Source: Sipunculus nudus
Taxonomy: Eukaryota > Annelida > Sipuncula > Golfingiida > Sipunculidae
Direction of reading: 5' to 3'
NCBI GenBank assembly: GCA_026874595.1
Contig: CM049307.1
Location: forward strand, 95,516,330-95,580,329
Length of the DNA stretch: 64,000 nucleotides
The notes under the pieces were generated by a model that searched no databases, had not been told where the DNA came from, and worked only from the letters and a program-made list of their open reading frames with translations. The position numbers were made by a program, and so were the translations under genes. Below are positions 11,500-24,540 of the stretch, in pieces; the first letter of the stretch is position 1, and each line of letters begins with the position of its first letter.

Positions 11500-14400
11500 C
11501 AACTTCTCAAATCAATCTGGCCTCTTTGTTTTCATCATTCTTGCAAGTACTAACAGTCAGGCAACAGGATTGAGGAACATTGAATATACAAAGATGTGTA
11601 AATCTTTGGCACAGATCATTATGAAATCACTGCAAAAAAAATATTTGCATTTTGGGAGGGTTCGTTTACCTCACCAAATAGCATGAACTGGAGTATACAG
11701 GAAGCTTGGTATATAAATCAGCATTCACATCTTCGTTGGGGTCTGAATTGAGTATATGCAGGCACATTAATGTAGTTCTATTAGTATGTATGCATCCAAA
11801 GCCCGGTCAAATAGCCTTTAATCATGATTTTTCAATGAGCCATTAATACACTACTTACCTTTTCTAGTAAATATTTAAACCTGAGTTCGCAGTTAACAGA
11901 AAACATGTAACGGTTGCTATTATTGTTTTAAATACTCTTTTACGAAACTATGTACTTTTTGTAAATATTTGGACCTTAATTGGCAGTTTACAGTAAACTT
12001 CTAAAAGTTCCTATTATTGTTAATCGTTAACAAATCAAATAAAATATACTTAAACGGTTAACCTGTAAGATACTTCACCCGAGAAATAATAACAAATGGG
12101 AACCCATGGGACTGCCCAGGTTTTCATAGCATTAAGGAATAGGGCTGAGTATCGCCTAAAAATGTCGTATTGCAATTTATTGTGACATGTGATTGCGAAT
12201 TACAATATGCATTGCTATATTCTCATTGTATTACATTTATAGGAAATAAGTCAGGCTTTTTATAAATTAATAATATAATTCATATCACAATTTTTTCTTG
12301 TTAAAGATAATGACACAATAAAAGTTTATGAAAATCTTTTTATATCAAACACAACATATGCAATGTTACTCACTAATGTACTTTGTAAAATACCTTAAGA
12401 AACATTTAACTCAAAGTTTTCTTCAGATCTTGCATGTCCAAAAACCTTTCTCTCTGGTTAAGCACAAAGACAGAGAGGCGGTGCACAATCACAGCCATGA
12501 AACACATCACAAGGCTGCTGTTCTAAAACAATTATCGGTCGAGCAGATAACTATAAAGAATATCTCTGGTATATAAGACCAATTCGAACAATTATTACTA
12601 AACCATTGGGAAGTGACGTGTGGTTTATAGGTGAAAGGCAGCTTGGTTCTTCAAAGACACCAATGTAGTCTGCGAAAATGTAAACCTATGGTTGATGAGA
12701 TAAACATATCCTTTGTATAACCAGGCTTCATCTGAAAACCACTTGCACGTTAGATCTAAATCAAAGCATCTGCTGAGTATATTCTTTGGGCGTATGCGCA
12801 AATGTTGCCTAAAAGAATTATCCCATCCATCTAGCTATCATGTTTTTTCTTATTTTTAATTTTTTACTCAGTATTAATAAATCTTGTAGCTGTGCCCGGA
12901 TATTATTTTTACTGACTTTTGCCTAATCCGCCGGAGGAGGCAAAGGTTGATTTGTTCGAGATAAATGGAGAATACTTGTCAGGGGGCCATGAAGCTGGAC
13001 CATGATGCGGATTGTCATTTATGAATGAAATAAAGTTCACGTTGCTTGAATATCTATGGCAATTCCAACCTTAAACGGAACCTGTTATGTTTGAATTTCC
13101 TATGTCCGAACGTTATATGGCTTACCAAGGCGTGCATGACAGCTAGTGTGGGTCATTCTCAACAAGACATCCAGCGGTATCAAATTTGCTAAATTCGTAA
13201 TAAAGTGAATAGACTAAATTTATTTTTATTTCATGTCTGTAGTAAATAAGCATCACATGATCACTAAAGGGTTGATATTTTAATGTATGACAAACACTAA
13301 ATTATAATCACAGGATGCAAATCCAAACAGATAGCGCAATCTTCTGCTTTATTGGTAATAAATGTACCGGCTCCTGCTTTATTATATAACACATCATATT
13401 TGTTTCTTTTGGTATTATGAGAATTTGTCGCAAGCAACATTTTAACCTCCAGGGGGTAAATTCTTTCTTAATTATTTTGTCCTCTTCATATAAAGTGTGT
13501 GAAATCTAAGTTATCATATGTTCTGTTTGATCACAAAACGTATTACTTTTGTTGCTGAAGTAAGGTAAGCATAGGAACCGCTATCAGAATCAATTATTAT
13601 CAGGAATCTTTCATAATATAAAAACTACTGTAGCTGTTTCGATATATTTCCTAGCAGAAAGAAATCGTTGAATAGCCAATAATCAATATTAATACATCCA
13701 TAATCACATTTATTCTTTTACAAACAGTTTACAAGGGTGTCTTTATTCAACAAAACAGTAAGATTTCGGCTTGTAGCATTGAAAGTTACATTTTGCTTAT
13801 TGATCATATGAATGCAGTGTGTCGCATATTTCGTTAGGACATAATGTCGTGTTTGAGGTGTTTGATCACAAAGTGTCGAACTTATAATGGAATTAAATTA
13901 CTAAATCTAAAACATTATTGTTAAGATGGACACAACTGCCAATGACACTGACAATGCTGATTACAATTAAGCAAAAACGCCATTTAAACGTTGTTGTAGA
14001 TCACAGTAACTGTTCACTTAATATTCATTAGACTGAGCTAATATTTTGTTACATTTTGTCAACCTTCCTTGTCATGGCCACATTTAAATTGATTGATAGA
14101 AGCTCTAGCGAGAATTATGATAACCCTGATGAATCAAAGTAAAATTTACAATTATTTTTTTGTTAAAATATAATATTCATAAAACAATGTTAACATTCGT
14201 TTTACAAACATGCATCAGTTTGAAATACTGAACACATATCAGCTTAACAATTGTATTTTATAATTCCCACTGACATGATAGCAGATGTTAAAACAGTGAA
14301 CAATGTAGCAAACTGTGTTCCTCCACAGCGTTTCACCTGGCATTTATTTATCATAGAAACAGTTATCTTGAATATTGCAGTACTCCTTATTGAACTTTCA

Positions 14401-14700
14401 TCTGGGAAAACTTGTTTATGCTTTAATATACTGCAGATACATAATGCATATAGCTTGCGTTCTTGTTACATATACTGTATCACATTCATTACACTTTTGC
14501 AAATATAACAGAGTATGGTATTGCCGGTATAAGAGCTCAGCCGTATTAAACGGAACTTGGTTTGTACAACACCATATCACTTGTATATAAGAACGTTACT
14601 GTAAGAATATTCATATATTACCACAAGGCCATTTTGCAAGTTAATGGTTATATATAATAATGCTAATTTGTACTTTTCACATTATACCAGATGACACGCA
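11500..14700. other. Non-coding part of duplication unit A
   Basis: About 3.2 kb of AT-rich DNA downstream of gene A, matched in order by about 27,760-30,880 of unit B. The CATTTATTTATCAT segment near 14,342 gives AATAAA on the minus strand and recurs near 30,549, so it may hold the 3' UTR end of the transporters. No other gene is seen. Confidence 0.5.
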
Positions 14701-14728
14701 TGACAAAACAAGCACATTAGGAAGACTT

Positions 14729-17130
14729 TTACGTCAATGCGTGATCTCCAATATCTGGGCTATATATTTTCTTCTTGAATTTCGTACAGCGCAGCCGGAT
14801 TGCTAGAACCGTTATCATAATCAGGAAAGCAAGGAAACTATACCCCCCAGCAAGGTAAAATACCAAGTCATATGAATCCAGATTGTCTCGTACCAGTCCT
14901 GCAAACGTTTATAAAAAATTATCCATTTGAAGAATTTCGTTAAATTCAACATTTTTTAACCAAACATTTTAACTTTGTTTTCTTGAAACACTGTTAAAGA
15001 TACAATGATCTGCATTAAGGTCTATCTAATCAAAAATTGGATTGACATGTACATTTATCTAAGTCGGTCTTTTTAAACATGGAAACAGGAATAAAAATAG
15101 GAGACGTCGTTTAAAAGAAAATTCGTTACAAAAGTAGAAAAACGAATACAATTCTTCAATAGATACCTGCCAAGAGCGGTGAAATAAAGAAAGCCATGCC
15201 TCTAACCAAGAAAACACAACTAATAATCCGGGTGGTTGACTCTGCCTCAGCTAAATCAAAAGCCACTACATTTTCCAGCACATGGTTGCCTCCTGAAAGA
15301 ATAAATATGCCAACAACCAACTTTTACGGCCTGTCAGCCATGTAAAAGATGCACTGAAAAGTCGGATTCCTTTCAAGTATGTATTCATATATCTATTAGA
15401 TATGCTTTTCCTACAATATAGTTCTTTTAAACTTAAAAAAACTAATATAAAAATATTCAAGGAATAATGAGTGACTAACTTCTGACTGAAAGAAAGCGAT
15501 AAAGCTGAAATACACACATTTTGAAAATAGCAGTCCTGAGCAATGGATATGATATTAACAATAAATTACCTGTTCCAACGCCCGATATACAGAGGATGAA
15601 ATACATCGACCAAAGAGGTCCACAGACGGGTAACAAGCTGACTCCAACACCTGTGACGGCAACCACAAAAAGGTGTAGTTTAAAACGTCGCAGTCTAAGG
15701 AGAGGGGCATTTCCAACCAACCCGGCGAGAAATCTGCCCACAAGAGTTCCAATTCCAATAAATGAAGTAAACCACTTCGTTTCGTCTTCGGAGAAACCCA
15801 TCCCTGTACCTTTGTCTGGGGTATATACGTATAGCACTATCTCCGTTAGATGTGTCAAAAAGAGAGCAAAAAGGTAAAGGAAGAACGAAAAATCCGTTAG
15901 AACAGGACAATGTATTGTTGCTTTCAATGTTGCAAGGATTTTATGTATAGTGACGTTTGAGTTCAGTTCCTCACGTCTTGATAGTCCGTTTTCTTTCTGC
16001 ACATTTCTTAAAAAACCAACGGCTGACCACATCCATACTTCTTGTAGAATGATCCCACCTAAAATTAATATGCATCCGCGCCATGTGTACCTGTCAAGTA
16101 GGTATCGAATAACTGGTCCCATGGCAAATAAGCCAATGCCGCCTCCCGCAAGAGAGATCCCAGTAGCTATTGATCGGTTCCGGTCGAAATAAAATGGAAT
16201 AACGGCCAACGGTAATACTCCCAAAAAGGAACATCCTATACCTGCAGATACAGATATATCATAAGAGAATGTAAATTATTCTTATCCAGTAGAATAACTG
16301 GTTGTCAAGTTTGACTGCTGTACTAAGTGTAAATTGTTCAGATTCACAATTTTACATTTATCTATTAAGAAAAGCTTCTCAAAAACTCAAACTTTGCAAA
16401 ACGCATTGAGTTTAATAAAATTTTCCCTTGTCAATTTCGTCAATATAATTTATATTTACCTGACATGAAACCATAACCAACTGTAAAAACGGACAATTTA
16501 GCGGCAAATGAGGCAATAGTAAAACCACAAGTGTACATAATCCCACCAATAAATCCACTCAGGCGAATTCCAAAGTGATCAATGAAGCTTCCAGTGAACA
16601 GAGCTAAACACAAAATACATAATTAATGAATACATTCCAAAACATAGGTACGGACCTCAAAAGTAAGCTGACAATTATAACACTGTTAAACGGTAATACA
16701 GAATAGGCATCATTGCCCTACTGCAATTCAATATATGATTTCAGTTCACAAATGTACTTCCGTTACTTAACTCTTTGTAAAAAAAGCGGTATATTTATAT
16801 CATACTTTTACCGAGAACGCAGCACTTGCCTGCAAACATTGCGACACCTAGATGCAAAGATGAGGGCAGAGTCAAACTTGGAAAATCAACCGCAAAATAC
16901 GACTTTAGATCTTGCAAGATGATCCCATAAGTAAACACAACACCGGCAACAAGAAAATTGCCCGTAAAACTGGCCAAAAGAACAAGATAACTCCTCCAGG
17001 TCTCTATTGTTTCTGGGCTCTTTTCCTCAATTGTAATTTTATCATTTTCACTGGCCGTCATGCGCATCTCATCAACGACTTCAGCTGCTGCCAGCGTTTT
17101 GCTCATATCGTCACTATGATCTCCCATCAT
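14729..17130 (-). CDS. SLC16/monocarboxylate-transporter-like protein, gene A (5 coding exons)
   Basis: Major-facilitator transporter of the SLC16 (MCT) family, whose members carry monocarboxylates or other small organic solutes across membranes. The substrate here is unknown. Coding exons, minus strand: 16,830-17,130; 16,460-16,603; 15,570-16,241; 15,167-15,292; 14,729-14,898, giving 470 aa with phases consistent throughout. The family's N-terminal DG[GS]WGW-type motif is not seen; TWRSYLVLLASF takes that place. The conserved segment-5 pattern is present (YFDRNRSIATG at about 166-176), as are the loop motif PDKGTGMGFSEDE and the last-helix block SYDLVFYLAGGY. The length fits a 12-helix MCT. 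Intron 1 uses a GC donor (GCAG|GCAAGT); the others are GT-AG. I chose the ATG at 17,130 because stops lie in frame upstream; the next codon is also ATG. No mutation breaks the frame. Confidence 0.85.
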
Positions 17131-18423
17131 ACTTTCTTCGTCATAACCATGCGAACACTATTATCAAAACTATGAGTACAAAAGGAAAGGAAGTATAATT
17201 ATATACAAAATATATCCCCATATAATTTTCATTTCCCAGAAACAAAAGAATAATATCTTTAACTTGTCCACATATTCAGTAGGAGCTACACCAGGGTTAC
17301 CTCCTGTATTACTATGTAAGAATATACAAGAAAAACTTTCAAATCTGGCTCTCATTGTTTACAATGTTTCAAGGTTTCCAGAACCAATTTAGGAACAACA
17401 CATCCGATATTCACGGCCAGATTACATATCGTGCACCACCTGTGGTATTTCTGTTTTTATCCTGTTAATACTGACAAACAAAAATGTGAAAATCATCACG
17501 TGATATTTGTCTATATGAACATTTGGAACAATTGGGTGGATATATCTGTACTTACCACAGGATTTTAAATTGACTTGCTGAAACAACTCGCAAATACTGT
17601 GATAGAATCATCCGAATACATACATTACGATTGAGGAGCCGACATGTGATTTAGATATGTGTTGTACTCACATGGTAATTTATTTTGCGGGTGATTCATT
17701 ACATTCATTAGAATAAATAAACATCAGTCACTGAAGTCATAGTTGTTTTGCATTCTGCGCACGAATAAACAAGTGGTGTAAAATAACATACATGCAGTAG
17801 TCTGTGTTCTTGCGAGCTAGCTTTAACATGACCTTCATCTTACCTTGGTATGATCTTTCATGATGAATATTTCTCGCGAGTATAGTTGTTTGTGTAAGTG
17901 ACTTGGTTAAATTTATCCATCTGCCATTAGGGTTAGTACCTGCTGTCAGGTCCAGGTAACCCAGTGTCATGAAACGAAGTAAAGGGTATCCAGAAGAGGT
18001 TATACAGGGGACATGGAGGGGGTGGCTCATTCTGGGATATAAAATAAGCTTAATATCAAGCAGTAAAAAATATCGAAAAATTTGTCCATTGCTCTGCATG
18101 CAAGAGTTAGGTAAAACCTTTGCCAACACTCCAAATTTGTTTACTATGGCAGGGTGCTTATGTTAAAATCTTGTTTCCGTCCCTGATATTATGCTTACGC
18201 GGATTATATGAGTTTCAGGCCAGGACTAAGATTCATACTCATGCATTCATTAAAACAAACCGGGACAGTAGTAGTTGATGTGCTCAATTATAAAATGATA
18301 AGGGCAAATTTGATTAGTGGAGCAGATCTGCTATGGCCCTCGCCTAATGTGGAAGTAGGTGGGAAGAATGGTCTTGAATAGCTGTATGAAATTTGTGATA
18401 GGTGTTTCCAATGTGCTTATAAT
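17131..18423. other. Upstream region of gene A, no gene seen
   Basis: AT-rich sequence likely to include the promoter or 5' UTR of the transporter. It is matched by about 33,280-34,330 in unit B. No clear TATA-initiator pair or non-coding exon can be assigned by eye. Confidence 0.4.
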
Positions 18424-18965
18424 GCCTTGAATAATAGATCAAGGTTATCCATATTTAATCTTGACCCAGCCCCATATAAGTTGCAGTTCTGCTGCACATT
18501 TGCATGGTGACTGTTCCTCTATTTTTTATTTGAGTTATTGCATTAACATCGTTTTATAATTATCGACTCTGTGACCTTGAAAAATGCACCAAGGTCATCC
18601 ATATTCGAACTGGACCTAGCCCTTTGCAAGTTGCTTTTTTTCTGCAAGTTTGGTGACTGACCTCAAATTCTTGGTAATTGTGTTAACATCGTTTTAGCAT
18701 TCTTGAAAAATGCGTCAAGGTGACCCATATTCAAATTCGACCTTGCCCTTTGTAAGGTGTATTTTTGCTGCAAGTTCGGTGACTGTCTTTTAAATTCTTA
18801 GTGAGTTATCGTGTTAACTTCGTTAAGCACTTCCTCTTTGTGACCTTGAAAAATGCGTCAAGGTCATCCATATTCTAACTTTACCTAGCCGCTTATATCC
18901 TGCATTATTGCTACAAGTTTGGTGACTGTCCTTGAAAATCTGGATGCGTAATCGCATTAATAAAT
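18424..18965. repeat. Tandem repeats of about 140 bp with TCAAGGTCA motifs
   Basis: Four diverged units begin near 18,424, 18,572, 18,702 and 18,841. The best kept have TGACCTTGA, an 8-bp AT-rich spacer, then TCAAGGTCA, and share CATATTC and TTTGGTGACTGTC phrases. The block is absent from duplication unit B. Confidence 0.7.
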
Positions 18966-19667
18966 AAGTGGCGCTGACCATTTCAATAGTGTTTATTCAT
19001 TAACGTAAGCCAAGGCTCGTGAACAAAATATAAGCGTGAAGGACTATCTTCCCTCAATTTTAAAGCTAGGGTTGAGTTCAGGTTTACTACCAAGATACTA
19101 TAATTACGTACACATAAAAAAAGAAAACTACACATTTAATTAATTTAGATGGGATGGCTCAATGACATATTAGGTGGAACTATTGCCCAACCTGGCATTA
19201 TTACTACAATTATTAACGTAGCTCAGCCCTGTCTCTAGCAAATTATAAATATCTGCTGTTCCTTTGATAGATCTTCAAGACCTAATGTCATTAGATTACT
19301 TGCGTAGACCAATCTGAAATAGTAATATGCATAAGGTACGTAAGCGAATGGTTGATACCCGACATATATGGCAGTGGATATATATCTGTCCTGTGTTTCG
19401 CATTCCAGAGGGTCGACAGATGTCATTCGACTCTCAGGGTTTTAACCATAAGTTTTGGAAGAGTTGTAAAGGGACGACAACTGACCACCCACAACATGCT
19501 ACGTTTAGCTTTGGGCATAGCATATGCAATATGGTATCACTCGTACGTTGCCCTTTAATCATAATAAACAAATTCGCTCCTCAAAGGCACTTAATGTGGT
19601 ATAGTTTTTGAGAGGTTACCAAAAACGACAGTAATTATAATTATTAAACAGAAGTCATTTTATAAAT
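18966..19667. other. Non-coding part of unit A before the BEL/Pao element
   Basis: Sequence matched by about 34,390-34,750 in unit B (shared CACTTAATGTGGTATAGTTTT near 19,590 and 34,693). A 250-bp piece of A is extra. No gene is seen. Confidence 0.5.
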
Positions 19668-19905
19668 GTACACATAGATTCAGTAAAGCGAGATAAGAGG
19701 GACAGCTGTAGCCACTCCAGACGTTAATTGATGGCTTGTTGTCAGCAGCACTGGCTAGCAGGGGCTTAAGCTGACCTTTTTGTATTAGTAGGTTCAGTGA
19801 ATATAATAGTTACAGCAAGTCGCGTGCCCTCGTATCGTTCGTTGTGTGTTTTTTCCAAGTCGGGAGCAATTGATATGAATGGAATTATTGTGCCAATCGG
19901 ACCAT
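19668..19905 (+). mobile_element. 5' LTR of the BEL/Pao element
   Basis: About 235 bp repeated directly at 24,985-25,216, from around TACACA through AGTAAAGCGAGATA to CAATCGGACCA. By eye the two copies agree at about nine positions in ten, including the long identical TTCAGTGAATATAATAG block. The first bases are uncertain because the outer ends differ. Confidence 0.7.
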
Positions 19906-19924
19906 ATATCGTAGCAGAGCGTGG

Positions 19925-21640
19925 TTGTTCGAGTACATTTTAGACATTTTAAAGACAATAAGAACAGATTTAAGCAAAACTATGTCGCTAACAGTGAGAC
20001 AGCAGACTGGTGACCTAAATGAACCAGCCCATGCTGAGATGGAAACAAAGGCTGTTGACCGTGCTATAGAGCTCCGTGCAATAAAGCTCGACCTGAAATC
20101 TGCCTTGACAAATCCACGGAGAAAAGTGATAGAACTGATTCAGTTAGAACATGGTACTGATAATCAATCTGTGCTCCATGCTAACAAAAAAATTAGATCA
20201 AACGCTTGAAAAAGTAATGGAAGTTCTGTTAGCACTATGTGACAAATACTTACATTGTGGTGACTTAGAGAACTTCGATAAGACATGTGCTTATATTGAG
20301 AGAATAGAAAACGAACCTGTTGCTTAACAAAATGAAGTATCAGCATACCTTCTAATGAAAAGAATGGAAACCTCGTCTCGTGAAAATATTACGTCATCGG
20401 TTGCCAGCGGCGGCACTCGGTATAAAAAGGTCACCATTAAGCCTATGGTTATTATGCCACTACAGAATAAAGAATGTAATCCATCCTCCATGCAGCGAAA
20501 GAATAAGAATCCGACAGAAAATAAGAACATTTCAAGTTACTCACAACCCAAGCGCAACCTTGTGATCATAGTCCAGCAGCGCTAGCGTAAAAGCCCTCTA
20601 CAAGAGAACTAGTCACAGGATGCCGGTCGAGGTAGATAACTTTGACTTTGGTGAATTTAGACCTCAAGCTCCGACGTTCGTACCACAGCAGGTGATAGTA
20701 CTCGTAATACTTCGAACAGAAACAGTCTTTAGACAATGATCTCTTGAAATATCTTAAATGAGTGTCAATTCCAGTTTTCACAGGTGACATAAAATTGCGA
20801 GAACTGGAAGGCTGCTTTCACTGCATGTATAAATCAAGCCCCAGCAGCAGCAGAGCACAAGTTGCTTCAGTTATGGCAATACTCATCCGGGAGACGCTGC
20901 ACGTCATTTAAAACCTGGGAAATTCTGCCGCAGCATATAAAGCGACAAAAGATCGCCTTGATAGAAAATATGGTGGGAAAAGGCGCCATATTGCACTGCA
21001 GCTAGTAGAAAACCAGAATTTTGCACCAGTCCGGCCAGAAAATGTAAAAGATCTAGAAAAAATCGCAGACTTACTTGACATAATGGTTATCAATTTGAAA
21101 GACGCTAATTTAAACACTAAACTTGACAGCCAAATGCTGTATTCAACATGATGTCGGAAAATGACTGAGAGCATCGGAACATCGATATGATGGAAAAATT
21201 GAGTCCCTCAGACATTATGTCATTCAGGAGGCTGAATACCGTAAGGTAGCGCATGAGGCTGTTTAGGAACTAACAAATAATACACAAGCAGTCCCTGTCG
21301 CAATTAGGGGATCAAGAATATTCTTTACTGATCGCTCGGATCCCAAATTAAGCTGCTAACACAGTTGAGTGGACCGTGGACCAAGTGTTTCGGGGAGGCA
21401 GAGGTTGAACAACGATGGGAAATTGCAAAACGCTTGAGACTGTATTTTCGATGTTTAGGAAGAGGTCACCAAGGAATGTATTGCCTACTACAAGTAGGCC
21501 TTGCGGTATTAATGGATGCAGAGAAACCCACCACAGATTACTGCATAGAAGGACTACTGTAAAATCTAAACCAGGAGATAGCACGGAGGGGGATCAACCA
21601 ATGCAGAACGATCTCCTACATATCAAACCTTAACGTCTAC
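19925..21640 (+). pseudogene. BEL/Pao gag remnant
   Basis: After the 5' LTR, an open stretch (19,925-20,209) begins a Gag-like protein with the charged helical N-terminus common in this superfamily. Near 20,780-21,260, in broken frames, come phrases typical of the BEL/Pao Gag region (DUF1759-like): RETLHV, AYKATKDRLDRKYGG, LLDIMVINLKDA. Zinc-knuckle remnants follow (CLGRGHQGMYC; GINGCRETHHRLLH at about 21,510-21,545, in another frame). Several stops and frameshifts interrupt it. It once packaged the element RNA; it is not translatable now. Confidence 0.65.
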
Positions 21641-21669
21641 CAATCGGGGCCAATCAACCTATCTCGCTC

Positions 21670-24540
21670 ACAGAACACTATCAGTGATACTGAAACATAG
21701 AAAATGGAGAATCAAGGTCAATGCCCTGTAGGATGATGCCAGTACATCAACATATGTCAATCCCGACGTTACTGCAGAACTAGGTCTCGACGCACCGCTA
21801 AAGTGGACGGGGTCTCATTGAATGATAAAATCCACCAGAAACGAAAATAACAAAGGGATCTTTTTGATGTTCTACTTCGTTTTTTGTAGAGAACCCATCT
21901 CTATTGTGTGTAATGGTCGACATAGCATAGATATACTTACAGGTGTCAATACCGCCAACAGACAGAAAGTACCACAGATTTCTGTTGCGACATCTAAACC
22001 AAACGAAACACCAGATGTGTACGAATATCAAAGGGTTGTGTTCGGAGTCAATTTTCGCCTATTCTCGTATAGTTTGTAGCGCAAGAGCAAGCCCAAAAAC
22101 ACGAGAGCGAGTTTCCCATGGCTGCAAAAACAATTATCAAATCTACTTTCATGGATGATAGCAGGGACTCTGTTGTTTGTGATGAGGTAGAATGTCAACT
22201 GTATAAGGAGCTGTCTACACATCGGGCACTAGCAGGTATGCATGCTAGATAGTGGCTTTCAAATTCTCCAACAGTGCTCTCTCAGATACCACTCGCTGAC
22301 AAAGCAGCCAAAATCAATCTTGAAAATGGACAGCTGCCCTCTATGAAAGCACTGGGCGTTCTTTGGCGAGCTGACGATGATGAATTTGCATTCGTATGAC
22401 GCCTCTGGAAGAACGCTCCCAATTGTCTAAAAGGGGACCTCTTCCAGCAAGAGGAAGTGACATGTATGCAGCTTCATACTTTTGGTGATGTCTCTCAAGA
22501 TGCTTATGCTGCAGTTGTAAACGCAAGAACAACGTACGAAAGTTCGCTTACAGCCTTCAGATTTGTTGCTTCGAAATAGGCCGTGACACCATATCGTCAA
22601 TTAGCATTCCTCTTGGAGATGATGGCCGCAGTGCTGGGACAGCAACTAGCACTGCCATTGACTGATGTGCTAAAGGTGTCCATAAGAGACGTCACATTCT
22701 GGTCGGATAGCCTTAATGTACTGTGGTGGTGGCGCGGACGATGCAGAACGTATAAACCATTCGTTGGCAACAGAGTTGGAGAAATTCAGAGACATACTAA
22801 TCCGCAGCAATGGAGATATGTACCTACAGATAAAAATCATGCAGATCTTCAATCAAGGGGAATTAAAACTTCGAAACTTGTTGACAGTGAATTGTGGTGG
22901 AGTGGGCCAAACTTCCTAATCGGTAAAGTATCTGAATGGCCAGAAAATCGTTTCGAAAGAGGACCCGCTGATGAAGTGAAAAAGTCTGAGATATGCTTTA
23001 TCGCCACTGCACACAAGGATATCCAAATACAAACCGAGAGGCAAGTTGATGCCAAGCTGGATACAAACTGTTACTTAAATTGGAAAAGGTTGATAAGAAT
23101 CAATGCTTGGGTCAGACGCTTCATTGAAAACTGTCAATTTGGCAAAGGTAATCGTAAGACGGTAAGCTGACTCCAAAAAAACTGCGTGATATTGAACTCG
23201 TGCATATTCGAAATTCGCAGAAAACATCATTCCCAGCTGAATACTCAGCTCTGAAAAAGGGAAAGGAGTTACCAAGGTCAAGCAAGATCTTGGGACTCAG
23301 GCCAAGGCTCGACGACTTGGGTATAATGCGATGTGATAGTCGATTGTAATATGCTGAGACTTTGCCATACGATACAATTTAACCCATTATCTTGCGAAGA
23401 ATGCACCCGGTCACGAAACCGATTGTCAAAGAATATCACAATAAGGGGGAACATTTCTCCAGAGTAAATCAGATACTTGCTGATTTATCCACACGCTATT
23501 GGGTCGTTCGTGGAAGAAAAGAGATCAAAGAATGTAAAAGAGAGTGTAATCGATGTCGCAGACAGCGGGCAAAATTGGCAACACAGGTAATGGCACTTCT
23601 CCCAAAGTCCAGAGTAGACCAGCCAGTGTGGGCATTGTTAAAACGTCAGTAGTCTTTGCCGGTCCATTTTCCACCAAACAGGGACGTGGGAAAGTTCAAA
23701 CAAAAAGGTACTTGTGTCTGTTCACATGCCTGTCATCTAGCGCAGTACACTTAGAGATGGCATATAGTCTTGACACCGATGACTAAATGATTAATCGTCG
23801 AAGTATACCAACATTAATAGTGTCAAATAATGGTAAAAACCTTCACTGGAGCAGACAGAGAATTACGTGCACTTGTCTCACAACTCGATCAAACCAAGAC
23901 TGCTCGTGAAAATGCTGATCGGGGCATAAAATGGACATTTAATTCGCCATTAAGGCCACATTTCGGTGGTGTGCACGAAACGATGATAAAATTGGCAAAG
24001 AGAGCAATATATGCAATCCTGAACAAGGCAGACATCACCGATGAAGAGCTCATGACAGCCTTAACTGGCGCAGAGTCGTTTCTGAATTCTAGACCGCTGA
24101 TCTATTAGTCATCAAACCCACAAGATGAGCTCGCACCTGAAATTGTTGATAACACAAAGTTTGATCCTGGTAAACGTTAGAGATCTTTGCCGAGCTTGTT
24201 AAGCACTTTTTTGGTATAGGTGGATGAAGGAGTGGTTTTCCAATGTTGCTTAATCGAAAAAAATGGACCAGCGTCACCAAAAACCTGCAGGTTGGAGATG
24301 AGGTACTTGACGTAGAAACAGATTCTCCGAGAGGAAAGTGGCCATTACGGTGTGTTTTAGAGGTGTACCTTTGAAAAGACGGTCGTGTTCGTGTTGTGAA
24401 AGTATAAGCGGGAAAAACATGCCCAAGTTTTGCATGCCCAATAGGAAAGTTGTGTCAATTAAACTGCGAGTGACTCTGTTTGAGAAATATTTGCCAATTG
24501 AATAAGACGTGTATGGTATGGTATAGACCGACATTTTTAT
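21670..24540 (+). pseudogene. BEL/Pao pol remnant (protease, partial RT, RNase H, integrase)
   Basis: Order along the DNA: a retropepsin trace (VNAL, then a stop, then DDASTSTYVNPDV near 21,720-21,780); the end of the RT palm from about 22,020 (RVVFGVN, STFMDDSRDSV, LGVLWRADDDEFAF); RNase H and linker (22,583-23,170: LEMMAAVLG, FWSDSLNVLWWW, PTDKNHADLQSRG); the integrase zinc-binding part (23,392-23,652, CKRECNRCRRQRAK); the integrase core (FNSPLRPHFGGVHET near 23,940); and a C-terminal segment like DUF5641. Most of the N-terminal RT between the protease and 22,020 is missing, and many stops and frame changes are present. The element cannot be autonomous. Confidence 0.75.
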
